Notes: a model not told the origin generated them from the sequence alone. Positions 25,594 through 38,000 are shown, counted from the first letter of the stretch. The stretch: 64,000 bases of DNA from Bacteroidales bacterium (GCA_017417385.1 JAFPZF010000032.1:1-64000); one strand, 5' to 3'. Program-made: numbers and translations.

Positions 25594-25884
25594 GCAATCC
25601 TCGGCACGTCCTCCTCCAACTCTCTATGAAGCATGTTTACTGTAGGACGAATAGACATTATTGTTGAACCCTCTTATTCTCCCCAGCCTCCCCTGTCGCT
25701 TCTTGTTTCTTGGCCTCTTTGGGTCTCCAGATTTAACTCTTTCCCCTCATATAGCCAAGTGTAGCACTCGTCATCTCCATTTTGATTTGTCAAAATGATT
25801 GTTGAGTCTCCCTCCTTCCCCCCTCCCTCATAAGTAAATCACAGTTTTTTCTCTCCAACCCCTATGTTTTACTGCGTTTCATGG
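25594..25884. other. Gene-free stretch before sstT
   Basis: About 290 nt of T/C-rich DNA without a convincing reading frame. The only structure seen is an exact 8-bp palindrome CATTTTGA-tttg-TCAAAATG at 25778-25797, about 120 nt before the sstT start. It lacks a T-run and may be an operator for the transporter gene. Confidence 0.5.
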
Positions 25885-25892
25885 TAATTTTG
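25885..25892 (+). promoter_or_regulatory. -7 box TAATTTTG for sstT
   Basis: TAATTTTG followed by C, 24 nt before the ATG at 25916. The -33 region has only a weak TATG with an 18-nt spacer. Confidence 0.55.
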
Positions 25893-25915
25893 CTACCGAT
25901 TTTGCAGTAGTGGCA

Positions 25916-27127
25916 ATGAACAAGTTTTTTCGCGCTTATCACAGGTGGACTAGCATCAGTCTGGTCTTACGTATTTTGTGTGGTTTGGTCCTGGGTGTCA
26001 TCCTGGGTTTCTCCCTCCCGTCTTTCTCCGCCATCGGTCTTTTGGGCGTCGGCTTTGTCAACGCTCTGAAGGCTATCGCCCCTATCCTCGTCGCTGTCCT
26101 CGTGACGGCCTCTATCGCCAAGGCTAAGGGCGGTCTCGGGAACCGTTTCGGTCTCGTCGTGACGCTCTACCTCTTCTCTACCTTCGTGGCGGCTGTCGTC
26201 GCCGTCGTCGGTAGTCACCTCTTCCCCGTCACCCTGACTTTCCGCGAGGCTGCCGACGGCTGCGCTCCAGAAGGGCTGTCCGAGGTCTTCTCAACTCTGA
26301 TTTCTAATATGGTCCAGAACCCTCTCGCCGCCATTGCTTCGGCTAACTATATCGGCATTCTTTTCTGGTCTATCATCGTCGGCATTGCCCTCCGCCAGCG
26401 CGCCTCCTCTGCTACTATCGACGTCGTCGTCGATGTCGCCGGTGCCGTCTCCGCTGTCGTCGCCTGGGTGATTCAGTTCGCACCCTTCGGCATCATGGGT
26501 CTTGTCTTCACAGCTGTCTCCGAGAGCGGTATGGAGATCTTTACTGAGTATGGCAAGCTGGTCCTCCTCCTCGTCGGGTGTATGCTCTTCGTCGCCCTCG
26601 TGACAAACCCTATCATTGTTGCCGCCACTATCCGCCGCAATCCCTATCCTATGGTCTGGCGGTGTCTCAAGGAGAGCGGCCTTAGCGCCTTCTTTACTCG
26701 CTCCTCGGCTGCCAACATCCCTGTCAATATGGATCTCTGCAAGCGTATGGGGCTCGACGAGAACTTCTATTCTGTCAGCATCCCGCTCGGCGCTACTATC
26801 AATATGAATGGCGCGGCCATCACTATCACTGTCCTTTCCCTCGCTGTCGCCGGCACTATGGGCGTCCATGTCGGCATCCTCCCTGCTATCATCCTCAGCG
26901 CTATCGCCACTCTCGGCGCCTGTGGCACTTCTGGCGTCGCTGGCGGCTCACTGCTCCTCGTTCCTATGGCCTGCTCCTTCTTCGGAGTCTCTGCCGACGT
27001 GGCTATGCAGGCTGTCGGCATCGGCTTCATCATTGGCGTCATCCAGGACTCTGTCGAGACGGCCCTCAACTCGAGTGGCGACGTCATCTTTACCGCGACC
27101 GCAGAGCTCCGCGAGAAGAAAGGGTAG
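25916..27127 (+). CDS. sstT: Serine/threonine:sodium symporter SstT
   Basis: A 403-aa inner-membrane symporter of the dicarboxylate/amino acid:cation family, SstT branch. The ATG at 25916 gives MNKFFRAYHRWTSISL; the GTG two codons earlier is less likely. Several hydrophobic helices are followed by the two re-entrant hairpins: FFTRSSAANIPVNM (about 261-274) carries the serine-rich tip and LGATINMNGAAITI (about 289-302) the Na+-binding NMNG motif. GTSGVAGGSLLLVPMA (about 340-355) and DSVETALNSSGDVIFT close the transport core. It takes up serine and threonine with Na+, which fits an amino-acid-fermenting gut anaerobe. Monocistronic, facing the DUF1016 gene with 52 nt between the stops. Confidence 0.93.
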   Translation: MNKFFRAYHRWTSISLVLRILCGLVLGVILGFSLPSFSAIGLLGVGFVNALKAIAPILVAVLVTASIAKAKGGLGNRFGLVVTLYLFSTFVAAVVAVVGSHLFPVTLTFREAADGCAPEGLSEVFSTLISNMVQNPLAAIASANYIGILFWSIIVGIALRQRASSATIDVVVDVAGAVSAVVAWVIQFAPFGIMGLVFTAVSESGMEIFTEYGKLVLLLVGCMLFVALVTNPIIVAATIRRNPYPMVWRCLKESGLSAFFTRSSAANIPVNMDLCKRMGLDENFYSVSIPLGATINMNGAAITITVLSLAVAGTMGVHVGILPAIILSAIATLGACGTSGVAGGSLLLVPMACSFFGVSADVAMQAVGIGFIIGVIQDSVETALNSSGDVIFTATAELREKKG

Positions 27128-27179
27128 GGGGGTAATACTCAACTTTATTTCAATTTTCCTAATTGCGGGGTCTATCCTT

Positions 27180-28445
27180 TCAACTTTTAGAGTTTTCAGT
27201 GTTGTCCACCCTGCTCATCAAGCGTTTTGTCTCCCGCAATTCTTTTTGTAAGAGTCGTACTCGTTCTGCCAATTGCTCTTGGCTTGGCAAAGCATCCTTT
27301 ATTTGGATGTTGTTATATGTTGCGACACCCATTGGAGTGCTGATTCCTTTGAACGACCATTGAACGTCAATCTTATCCATGTCAGAGCAAACAAGTAAGC
27401 CTATCGTCGGATTATCGTCATCTGTCTTCAACAATTCATCAACAGCATTCACGTAATAGTTCAACTTGCCTGCAAACTCTGGTTCAAATGGCTTGGCTTT
27501 CAGTTCGCACACGACGTAGCAACGCAGACGAATGTGATAAAATAGCAAGTCTATCTTTCGAGAGCGACCACCCACTACAAGTTCCTTTTGCTTGCCTATA
27601 AAGGCAAAGCCTATTCCCATTTCCAGCAAAAGGGCAGTTACATTCTCGGTAAGGGCTTGCTCTAACTCGGCCTCGTCATAGATCTCATGCTCAACCGTGG
27701 CAAAACCGAAATCATAGTTCTCTTTTAGAACTTCCTGAACAAGTTTACTTTGCAACTCGGGCAAATGGTCGGTAAAGTTGTTGACTATCTTGCCTTGGTG
27801 CTCATAGAGATTGGCCTTGATGCAATTAGTCAGAGCATTACGGCTTAACCCTTGCTCTATAGTTCTACCCACGTAGAATAATGCCTCGTCAATAGATTTA
27901 CATTTCGTCATTATCTCCACATGATGCCCCCAAGGAACAAGTGCAAATAGTTGTGGGAAAGCTATGCCGATTTCTTTTTCGGATGTCGAAACGTGTCGCA
28001 GAATTTCTCTAACAGGTTGTTGGAGTTTTTGTACACCCTGATTAACAGATAGTTGTAATTCTCTAACAACCTGTTGGAGTTTTTCTCTTGCACCAGCCTT
28101 TGTGTAAAACAAATACCACTTCTTCATGAACCACAGATTGGAAGTGGAAAATCCGTCCGAATTAGGGAACTCTCGCTTCAAGTCGAGACTAACCTGCTCT
28201 ACGACTCCTGCACCCCAACGTTCTTCAGCCTTTTTCTGTACCAAGTCACGACCAAGTTCCCAGTTGAACAGAAGTTTCTCCGCATTCACCTTGACTGCCG
28301 CCTTTACCTGTGCAGAACGATAGCGACTCTTGATGTCCGCTATCCATTCCGCATAGTCCGCGTCAATATGAATATCGTGCGACTTCACGATATGTGGTTC
28401 TGCCTGTGGCTGTATACTTTTGTTATCTTTCATCAATTCCTTCAT
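27180..28445 (-). CDS. DUF1016/YhcG PD-(D/E)XK nuclease
   Basis: A 421-aa YhcG-family protein. The N-terminal DUF1016_N region (about 30-180) includes NWELGRDLVQ and STSNLWFMKKWYLFY, with an insert of Gln/Leu repeats (KLQQVVRELQ ... VQKLQQPVREIL). The C-terminal domain is a PD-(D/E)XK nuclease fold: FIGKQKELVVGG, then the metal Asp in RKIDLLFYH (about 298-306) and CELKAKPF (about 318-325) with the E-x-K. The family recurs in mobile islands and near restriction systems; its substrate is unsettled. The gene is clearly more AT-rich than its neighbours, stands alone and has its own promoter, so horizontal gain is likely. Downstream in-frame Met (28433) is an alternative start. Confidence 0.9.
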   Translation of the reverse strand: MKELMKDNKSIQPQAEPHIVKSHDIHIDADYAEWIADIKSRYRSAQVKAAVKVNAEKLLFNWELGRDLVQKKAEERWGAGVVEQVSLDLKREFPNSDGFSTSNLWFMKKWYLFYTKAGAREKLQQVVRELQLSVNQGVQKLQQPVREILRHVSTSEKEIGIAFPQLFALVPWGHHVEIMTKCKSIDEALFYVGRTIEQGLSRNALTNCIKANLYEHQGKIVNNFTDHLPELQSKLVQEVLKENYDFGFATVEHEIYDEAELEQALTENVTALLLEMGIGFAFIGKQKELVVGGRSRKIDLLFYHIRLRCYVVCELKAKPFEPEFAGKLNYYVNAVDELLKTDDDNPTIGLLVCSDMDKIDVQWSFKGISTPMGVATYNNIQIKDALPSQEQLAERVRLLQKELRETKRLMSRVDNTENSKS

Positions 28446-28500
28446 ATTTGTGGATTCTACTTCATTTTCACTTTACGCTCTCCAGAATTTTTCATCCTAA

Positions 28501-28531
28501 CAAATTTACTAATATCCTTCCACTAGACAAG
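28501..28531 (-). promoter_or_regulatory. Promoter of the DUF1016 gene (CTTG, 19-nt spacer, TAAATTTG)
   Basis: Read on the minus strand, CTTG (28531-28528) and TAAATTTG (28508-28501) are 19 nt apart. The leader to the ATG at 28445 is about 50 nt. Confidence 0.6.
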
Positions 28532-28587
28532 TCTTCTTTAGCCTCATTTCAAATGACTCATCCGTTGAGTCGTCATTTGTAATATGC

Positions 28588-28621
28588 GTTCGGCGTAGAC
28601 TCCAGCCTACGTCGTAGTTAA
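28588..28621. repeat. 34-bp repeat, copy 1
   Basis: Begins GTTCGGCGTAGACTCC and ends GTAGTTAA. One mismatch to copy 2 at 28813-28846. Contains the small inverted pair CGTAG...CTACG, so it can fold like a REP-type element. Confidence 0.85.
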
Positions 28622-28812
28622 ATCAAGGCTCCCGCCTTGCATAGCCTCCGTTCCGACCACTCCCTTTCGCCTCGTATGCTCTCTGTGCTCTCCCCCGAGC
28701 GTCAGGTCGCCCTCCGTGTCCTTTCCCCCTCTCTGCTCCCTCTCCGTCGCCGTTAGGCGACCTCTCTGTGCCCTCCGTGCCCTCTGTGTGAGGCTTTAAA
28801 AATACCTCCCCT

Positions 28813-28846
28813 GTTCGGCGTAGACTCCAGCCTACGTTGTAGTTAA
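28813..28846. repeat. 34-bp repeat, copy 2
   Basis: Same orientation and start (GTTCGGCGTAGACTCC) as copy 1, 225 bp away; CGTTGT replaces CGTCGT. The two copies are followed by different sequences. Confidence 0.85.
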
Positions 28847-28914
28847 TAGCATGGCTCTTCCCTCTCCCCTTTCCCCCCTCCTCCCCCTCAATTCCTCATT
28901 CCTAATTGCTCATC

Positions 28915-28960
28915 GGGTTAGCCCCGTATTAGCCCTGACTCCTCTTATGTTAACTTCCGG
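28915..28960. repeat. 46-bp dispersed intergenic repeat, copy 1
   Basis: Starts GGGTTAGCCC and ends CTTATGTTAACTTCCGG. About 40 of 46 positions match the copy at 55235-55280. Both copies are preceded by ATTCCTAATT-type words and lie 80-160 nt upstream of a large exported protein gene on the same strand. Confidence 0.8.
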
Positions 28961-29063
28961 CCCTCATTGCTCATTGTCTCATCTATGAAAATCTGTTTCG
29001 TTCTTGAAACACTCTTTGACGGACAGCGTATAATATGTTACTGTGTCTCAAAAATATATGCTT

Positions 29064-32000
29064 ATGAGTACCTCACGCAACTCGTGGCTCAGGCTCCTGC
29101 CCGCCATGCTTCTGGCCCTCTCGACCCTCTTCTCAACGCCCGCCCTCGCTGAGGACGAAATCACCGACTCCTGGAGATATTCGGCAACCCTCGCCGGCAA
29201 AAACTATGTAGACATTACTGTCGCAGCCATCTCCTTCTCCGGCCGCGACGCCTATCACAGAGGCTCGGAAATCAAGTACCGTGTCGTCGGCTCCAACTCT
29301 TGGACCACAATTTTCAAGATCCGTACCTGGACGCAGGACGACGACAACTCCTATGCCAACATAGCTCTGACTTCCTACACGGACTACCTTTACCTCACCA
29401 ACCCCAGCAACGGCGCCAACATGCTGATCGCTGACACCGAGACGAACTGCTCCGTGTCGAAGTCAACCAACGACCTCAACCCTGTCGCCAAACTCCGCTG
29501 GCAGGTGCCAAACGAATTGAGAGGCAAAAGCATCGAGTTCTATGTCAAGCTCATCTGGGACCATACTGTCCAGACCACCCCTGACGATAAGGACATATTC
29601 ATAAGCGGACAGGTAGACCTCCCTGCTGCTCAGGAAGTCCAGCTGCCGCAACTCCTCGAGCCTATGCTCTCCTATGACAAGGCTTCCACCGGACAAGTCC
29701 TCATCCCTTGGATGATAATGGCTGGCGACGTCAAAAAATATCGTGTCTCTTATCTCGATGAAAACAACATCCGGACTTACATCGAGGAGACCAACTATAC
29801 TCAGTCCTCCGGCTTCATCTCGCTCTATGCCGGCCAAGAATACCATCAGCTACAGATCGAGGTCCTCTACGACCACCCTGACTATGGGACGACCCTCGGC
29901 TATCTGCAGTCCAACACCGTCAACGTCAAGAAACTCCACACTCCAGATAATTTCAAAGCCGTCGAGGACGACAGGGGTAACGTCACTCTCTCTTGGGACG
30001 TCCCCGACTTCGCCTCAGAAGACATCTCGGATGGCGACTCTTGGGAGATCCAGCGCAACTCGAAAGGTTTCTTCGACTTAGACGAGTCCAACTGGAAGAC
30101 TATCACCAATATAGACTACTCTGACTATGTCTCTCTCGAAAACGACATCGCTCACTACGAATTCCTCGACGAGACAATGCTTCGCAACTACGACGGTCCT
30201 CCTCTCTACCGTATCCGCCGTATGACAACGGCTCATTGGAACTGGGAGGGAAACCCCGCTTCCCGCTGGGCGCAGGTCAAATACCTTACCAGACTCTCCG
30301 GCCTCTTGTACCTCTCTGTCCAGAAAAGCACTAAGTGGGACGAGGGCGACCATTCCGTCACCTTGAACTGGTCTCAGCAGGATGCCTACAACCCTATCCC
30401 AAATACTTTGCCGGTCATGTATGGACCCTCAGAGGTCTATCAATCCTACGCCGATGCTGTCGCGGCTGGCCGCACTACCTTGCCCACTTTTGTCTTGTCC
30501 TACTTTTGCGGCTCATGGTATATGCTTCAGGTCGATGAACTCCTTGCTGTTACTAAGCGGTCGTTAAATGCTCCAGATCGGATCGAAACAGCGATGAAAT
30601 CGTATGGCCAATCTTTGTCTGTTTCTACGACCGACTACGAGATCCTCACGGAGTCTTACAATTATAATGTGTTGGCAGAACATGGCGCGCTGTCCTCGAT
30701 GTACCACACTATCGCCGACATCACTGGCAAGGATATTACTAAGAAGGTTATTGGCGGAGTAGAGCGTACCGCCCTTTTCAACGCAGGGTACAATTTAGCC
30801 TTCAAGCGCATCCCCGACGACCCCTTCGCCTTTTCGTCTACTCGTGACGTCCGTTTTAGTATTGACTACTCTAAGTATTACGTATCTGCCCGTACTCTCC
30901 TTATGGCAAAGGCGGACCTCAACGAATGGCTCAAGAACAACCTCAAGTATGAAGATGAGCAGATATATGTCTTCGACCCACAGGCTCAACTGGTCCTCGA
31001 GACGTTCGCTATCAACCAGCAGACTCGAGACACTGTCGAGGTCATTCGAGAGATCCTCTCCGAAGAGGAAATCGCCGCCAAGAAGCTGACAAGGACTCTC
31101 TTACGCCCTTGCCTCGACTATGAGTTCCGGCTGACGGTCAACAAGGGCCGTAGCAGGCTCCCCCTGTCTGAGACTGGCATGCAGAAGTTCGCTACGAAAC
31201 TCGAAGGCGCCAACGCTGTCTACGCCTTCGCCAACACTGGCTCTATACCCTCACTCTCTACCGAAACCAACCAAGACTACGTCGCTCTCGCCTGGGAGGC
31301 CAAAGGCGACTTGGCCGACTACTACGACGTCTACCGCGATGGCGTCCTTATCGCCTCCGGACTCGTCCAGACCTACTACTCCGACAAGTCCGCTCTACCT
31401 AAGGCTTCACACTCCTACCAGGTCAATGGCGTCTCGATGTGCGAAGGTAAGACCTACTTTATGCATAGCCCCGTCATGGAGGGACACATCAAGCCTACTG
31501 GCTACGTCAACGGACATGTGCGTATGATAGACGGGACTAGCATGGGCGGTCTCTCTGTCTCCCTCAACGACGGCGACCGTCAGGTGGCTACGACGACGAC
31601 CGACGCCGAGGGCTTCTACGAGTTCGACGAGATTGAATACGAGGACACTAAGACTTTCGAAGTCTCTGTCCAGACCTCTGGCGACGAGGGCTCCTTCCGT
31701 CCCCGCTCGGCAACTTTCAGCCCCTACACCAACACGGTTCGCAATCTCGACTTCGAACTGACTAAATACTTCAAATACTCCGGCTACGTTCTCTACGCCG
31801 GCACAAGCATCCCCGTCGCTGACGTCTCTTTCTACCGCGATGGCGTACTCGTGACCAACCTTAACGGCGAACCTGTCAAGACTGACAACAACGGTGCATT
31901 CACTATCAGCATCCCACAAGGCTCCCACAAGGTCTGCGCCGCTAAGGACGGGCACGTGATGACTAACAACGGCTTCATCCTCAACGAGGACTCTCGGACT

Positions 32001-35000
32001 GGCGACAAGTGCGACTACTACTGGAGCCGAGATGTCAGCGACATCACTCTCTGGGACGAGACCCGCGTCAGCCTCCACGGCCGTGTCGCCGGTGGCAACG
32101 ACCAGGGTCTTCTCCCGCTCGGCAAGTCGCTATCTGTCAACAATATCGGAGACGACATCAAGATTGTCCTCCAGCTCGAGGGTGACAACACTTCCTGGAT
32201 TGTCCGCGATGAGCTCGATAGCAGCGTCAAGTCCCGCCTCGAGTCCTTCTCCCACGGCGTGTCTGACACAACCTCCATGCTCAGCGAACGTCACCGTATC
32301 GTCATCAGCCCTGACAACAAGTCGGGTGAGTATCTCGTCAAGCTCCCGCCTGTCAAGTACAAGGTCGTCGAAATCTCTGCCACTGGCTACTCCACTCTCT
32401 TCCAGGCTGGCAAGGTCGGCGAGACGCTCGACCTCTCTGACTACAAGCTCGGTGATACCGCTGTCTATAGCCGCATCTACCACAACCCGGCTATCCTCAA
32501 GTATCAGCAGCTCACCAACGGCAAGGACTCCTTCTTCGGCAACCGTTCCTACAACGCAACCGACAATACTGGCGACAGCAAGAAGGTCACTCTCTGGACT
32601 GACTCTACTGGCTACACCTTCGGACACCCCGTCTTCACTGCCGGCACGCCCTACGTCTTCACTCTACAGGCTCAAGAAGAGTACTACTACAACAACTCTA
32701 CCAAGAACGCTGTAGATGTCGTCAAACTCAGTGGTGGTAAAGTCAACATCCACAACTCTACTGTCTCCGCCAACGACTTTAAGTCTATCGAACTCGATAA
32801 GGATGGTAGTGCTGTTTATACCTTCACCCCTGCCAATATTAGTCAAGACTTCTCTGCCGGCACCGCACTCCGCAGCGTCACTATGACTATGCTCATGGAC
32901 AATACCTACTACGACGCCACCCCGCTCTCCTGCTACGTCATGGTGGCCCTACCTAAGCCCAACGGCAAACGCGTCGTCTCCGCTGGCCCGCTTCACCTCG
33001 CCGACATCCTCCGAGACCCCCCTGGACAGGGTAGCTACTCCTACATCGAGAGCGGCTCGACTCTCTCCTACGGCTACGACGAAAAACTGAAGTTCGAGGC
33101 TGGCACAAACCTCTCTATTGGCACTGGCTCCGGTGCCAACGGATATATGGGTACTATCGCCGGTATGTCTGTCGAGTCTGGTAAGACCTTCTCCTCCGAG
33201 TCTTTGACGGCTCTCGCACTTGAACTCGTTATGAAGATCGAGTCCGACGCAAGCTTTACCTATTCCATCAAGACCAACGAGAAGATCCAGACTTCCTCGG
33301 ATAAGAAACGTGTCGGTCCTAAGGCCGACCTCTTCATCGGTATGCAGCAGAACATCATCATCCAGGAGGCTACCGCTATCCGCGCCGTACCAAGCGCTAT
33401 GTTCAAGCGTCTCGCCCCTGGCGTCAAGAGCGGTAAGGTCCACGTCATCTCCTCTGGCTTCGACCCTGTCGCACAAGATACCTCCTACCTCATCTACGAC
33501 GATGTCATCAGTGCTAACACTAAGGTGGCTTCCTCCTTCATCCACACCGCTGACTATATCGAGAAAGATCTCCTCCCTGAGCTTCTCCGAATCAGAAACT
33601 CTCTTATCCTCCCTGTCGGGACTTCTGACGACGACGCCCTCGCCATCTCCCGACATGAGAAACGCGCCGCCTTCGTCAGCCTCGTCGACCTCGACGACGA
33701 AGACTTCGGCTTTAAGTACAAGAAGTTAGATGCCCAAAAAACCTACACTGATAGCATCGCTACTCTCAACCAGATCATGGAGGCTTGGCTCCGCTTCCTC
33801 TACATCAACGAGCAGGAGAAGGTCCTCGCCAACGACTTCGTCGCCAACTACGACCTCGACGGCACATCTGTCTCCTACTCCGACGAGTATGCTGTCTCCA
33901 GCAGCGTCTCTAAGTATGTTTGTTACCCTGGCAGTCCCGGTGGCGGCAAAGCGTCTCTCATCTCCAACACCGCCAGCTCTATCGGCAAACTCATCGGCAA
34001 GGGCTTAGTCGAACTCCTCAAAAAAGCTATCAAGAAGACGGCCGACAGCACCACAGGCGGCGACAAGAAACAGGGAGACAGCTACAACTTCGACACCCCT
34101 TTCGGTTTCCGTCTCAAAATCGACCTCGAACCTAAGTTCGAATACTCTATTAAGGGCTACGAGAAACACTCTGAAAGCTACACCAAGAAGACCGGCTTCG
34201 TCATCGCACCTGCCAAGAACTCTAGCCTCGACGTCGATGTCTACCGCTGCAAGCAGACGGCCGCAGACCTCTCGCCAGAGTACCTCAATCGCTTCAAGAA
34301 GGACTCCTTCGACAACAACGCCGACGATTTTATCGATGTCGTCAAGGACAACAATACGACCTACTGGACTCCCTCCGACTATGTCGAGTACTCCAACTTC
34401 GTCTTCCGTACCCGCGGCGGTCAGACACGTGGCCCGTACGAGGACGCTGTCACGACAAAGTATTTCATGCCCGGAACGGAAATCTCCGCAGCTACCGTCC
34501 CTGTCGACAACCTCAGCCTCTGGACTGATAAGGCTGAAGTCAGCAACGTCCCTTATGGCGAACCGGCACGCTTCTCGATCTTTATGTCAAACGACACTCA
34601 GTTCCCAAACCGTAGCGAGGTCAACTTCACCCTCATGCAGACTGACGCATCTAACGCCAAGGGCGCCAAGATCCTTATCGACGGCGCTCCTATCGACGGC
34701 TCCGGCCGCTCCGTATACATCTCTCCGGGCAATGTCGTCGAGAAGGTCGTCGAAGTCTACGCTGGAACTGACTACGACTATGACAACCTGACTCTCTCAC
34801 TCCTCGACCCTGAGGATGTCGGGCGTATCAAGAGCATTAGTCTCTCTGCTCACTTCGTCCCCTCCGCCGGCAATGTCCATATCTCCTCCCCGGGCGACAA
34901 GTGGGTCATCAACACTGAGAGTCCTTACGACAGTACCCGTCTCTCTTACTATATGCCTGTCCGTATCGACGGCTTCAACGTCAACCATCGTGGCTTCGAC

Positions 35001-38000
35001 CATATCGAGCTTCAGTACAAGCTCGCTACCCAGGGCGAGAAGGACTGGGTCAACGTCTGCTCCTACTACAAGAGCGACTCTCTTATGGCCCTCGCCAGCG
35101 GTCAGCGCAAGCTGATTATGAACGACGGCTACATCGACGAACGTTTCTTCGCCGAGAAAGACCCAATAGAGCAGGACTACGAACTCCGTGCCATGGTCTA
35201 CTGCCGCAACGGCAACGGATTCGTCACGTCTTCCTCCGAGATTCTCCCGGGTGTCAAGGATACGCGCCGCCCACAACTCTTCGGGACTCCTCAGCCTATC
35301 AACGGCGTCCTCGGCATCGGTGGTGATATCAAGATGGTCTTCTCTGAACCTATCGCCGGCAACTATCTCTCGGACATCAACAACTTCGAAGTCTTCGGTC
35401 TAACCAACTCGACTTCTATCTCCGAAGATGTCTCCGCACGCTTCTCCGGCTCTAACTCCTACGCCCGGACTGGCTACCATAATCTGGCCTACAAGGACTT
35501 CTCTGTCGACCTCATGATCTTCCCCGACGAGCCTCACGGCGCTATGACGGTCTTCCAGCAAGGCCTCCCGGAGGAGGATGGCATGCTCCTGCGTCTCCTC
35601 GCCGACAATAGGCTCGAACTCTCTATCGGCGGCAAGACGATTGTCTCCGACAAGGCTGTCGTCTTCAATAGTCTCCACCAGATTGTCCTGACCTACCACT
35701 CCGAGACCTCTCAAGTCTCTCTCTACGACGGCAACACGCTTATCGGTAGCGACGTCCTCGAGAAGCCTTACGTGGGCTCCGGCGCTATCTACATCGGCGG
35801 CACTGAGTCCTCCGAGTCCGGCTTCGTCGGCAATATTCTGGAGTTCCGCCTCTGGAACCGCTGCCAGTCCCCTGGCGAGATCGCTGTCTATGGTGGTAAG
35901 CATCTGACTGGCTACGAGCTTGGCCTCGTCGACTGCTTCCATCTCAACGAGGGTGCTGGCATCTATAGCTACAACGCTGGCGTCGGTGGCTCAGACCTTG
36001 TCATGGAGGGCGTCGCATGGAACGTGCCGGCTGGCATCTCTCTCCGCCTCTCTGCCGACTCCGAGGGCGTCACTCTCAACCCGAAGACTTTCGAGCGTAC
36101 TGACTACGAGGACTTCTCGCTCTCTGTCTGGCTCAAGACGACTGACCCCGATGGCTCTATCATCGCCAACGGCGCAGCGGACGATCCTCTTCACGGCTAC
36201 AACCAGTTCAATCTCGCCCTCAAGGACGGCAAGATTGTCTACACCGCCAGCGGCATCTCTCACGAGGCCAACTCCTCCGCTATCAACGACGGTCAGTGGC
36301 ACAACGTCGTCCTGACGGTCTGCCGCTCACGCAATGTCGGCAATGTCTTCGTCGATGGCTATCTTGTCAATTCCTTCACTGTCGACAAGATTGGCGGTAT
36401 CAGCGGCGGTACTTTGACGCTCGGCTCTGTGTTTAGGAAGAACGACGAGGGTGTCCTCGTGAGGTCCGACTTCCTCGATTGCAATATCGACGAGCTCGCC
36501 TTCTACGAGATGTCTCTCCCGGAGAATCTTATCAAGGGCTACGGTAATATGACGCCTTCTGGCACCGAGATCGGTCTCCTCTCCTACCTCTCCTTCTCTA
36601 AGAGTCTCCGCCAGTCCGACAACTCCTTCCGTCTTATGCCTGTCGGCACGAGCCTCAAGAAGCACAAGGACCCCGATGGTTATATTATCGAGTCTAAGGT
36701 CGATACTATCATCGCCGCCGACGTCATTGAGCGTCTCGCCGACCGCAACGACTACGCTCCGATGAAGAATATCGGTCAGCTTGAGAACATTAAGCATAGC
36801 TTCGTGACTATCGGCAACGAGCTTATTGTCAACCTCGACGTCCCAGACTACAAGGTCGAGAAGACTGGAGTCATGGTGACTGTCAAGGACGTCGCCGACC
36901 TCAACGGCAACCTTATGGCGAGCCCGGTTGCTATGACGCTCTACGTCTACCGAAACCCGCTCCGCTGGGAGAGTAAGTCTGTTGACATCGAGACTAACTA
37001 CGGCTCGCAGTCTACTGTCAAGCTCTCTTTCCAGAACCTTAGCGGCAGGTCTATCAGCTACCGTCTCGAAGGCCTCCCGAGCTGGATGACGCTCTCTGAG
37101 TCCACCGGCAGAATTGCTGCCCTCAGCGAGCATTCGGTCACCCTGTCTATCTCGGAGTTTACTAATATCGGCATTTTCGACGAGGTTCTCTATCTCGTCA
37201 GCGAGGATGGTATGACTGAACCTCTCCCGCTCACTATCACGGTCAAGGGCGAGAGGCCCGACTGGACTGTCAGCGCCGAGAACCGTAAGCACGCTATGCA
37301 CGTCGTCGCACGTGTCATCATGGACGGCATCATCGCCAACCGTAGCTCCGATATGCTCGGCGCCTTCGGACCTGGCAACGTCTGCCTTGGCGTCGCCGAT
37401 ATGACTGTCGATAAGACTGATGGTGCCGAGAAGCCTGTCGTCTACATGACGGTCTACTCCGAGGACGGCAATCCTGTACCTCTCACCTACCAGTTCTACG
37501 ACTCCTCGACGGGCAAGATAACGGTCGTCAATGCCGACAACGCCGAGGCTGTGACGTTCACTGATGGCGCGGTCTTCGGCTCGTCCAACAAGCCTGTCGT
37601 CTTCACCTCTTCTTCTAGTGTCGTCCAGACTATCGCCCTCCACAAGGGATGGAACTGGGTATCCTTCTACGTTGACCAGGAGGAACCCGATGAGAATGGC
37701 GCTGTTGTGGATGATAAGGTCCTCGTCCGCCTCGGCGATGTCCTCACCAAGGCTGCCGTATGGCTCGAGAACGACGCCTTCGAGTTCGTGACGGATACTT
37801 TCGCGACGGTCATGTCCTATAGCGCTGACGAGTTCGATTACGTTTCCGGCGAACAAACCTTCCGCTGGGATGAGGCGAACATGCTTGTCCATATCGACCC
37901 GACTATGATGTACCGCATCTACTCTGGCAACGACAAGAATAGTTATATCTCTGGCGTCTTGGCGTCTCCTGTCATTTCTCTCCACAAGGGTTGGAATAGG

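Larger units (their letters stand above)
28532..29042. other. Gene-free repeat-rich region
   Basis: About 500 nt of C/T-rich sequence with no credible gene on either strand. It holds two copies of a 34-bp element (28588 and 28813), a fold-back GTCGCC-gtta-GGCGAC near 28750, runs of the words CTCTGTG and CCTCCGTG, and a 46-bp element shared with the region upstream of the subtilisin gene. It separates an imported-looking gene from the giant exported protein gene. Confidence 0.6.

Noticed and set aside
28740-28765. GTCGCC-gtta-GGCGAC fold-back as a terminator
   Set aside because: No T-run follows on either strand and no gene ends nearby.
28532-29042. CRISPR array from the repeated 34-bp units
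   Set aside because: Only two copies at 225-bp distance, no regular spacers and no cas genes.
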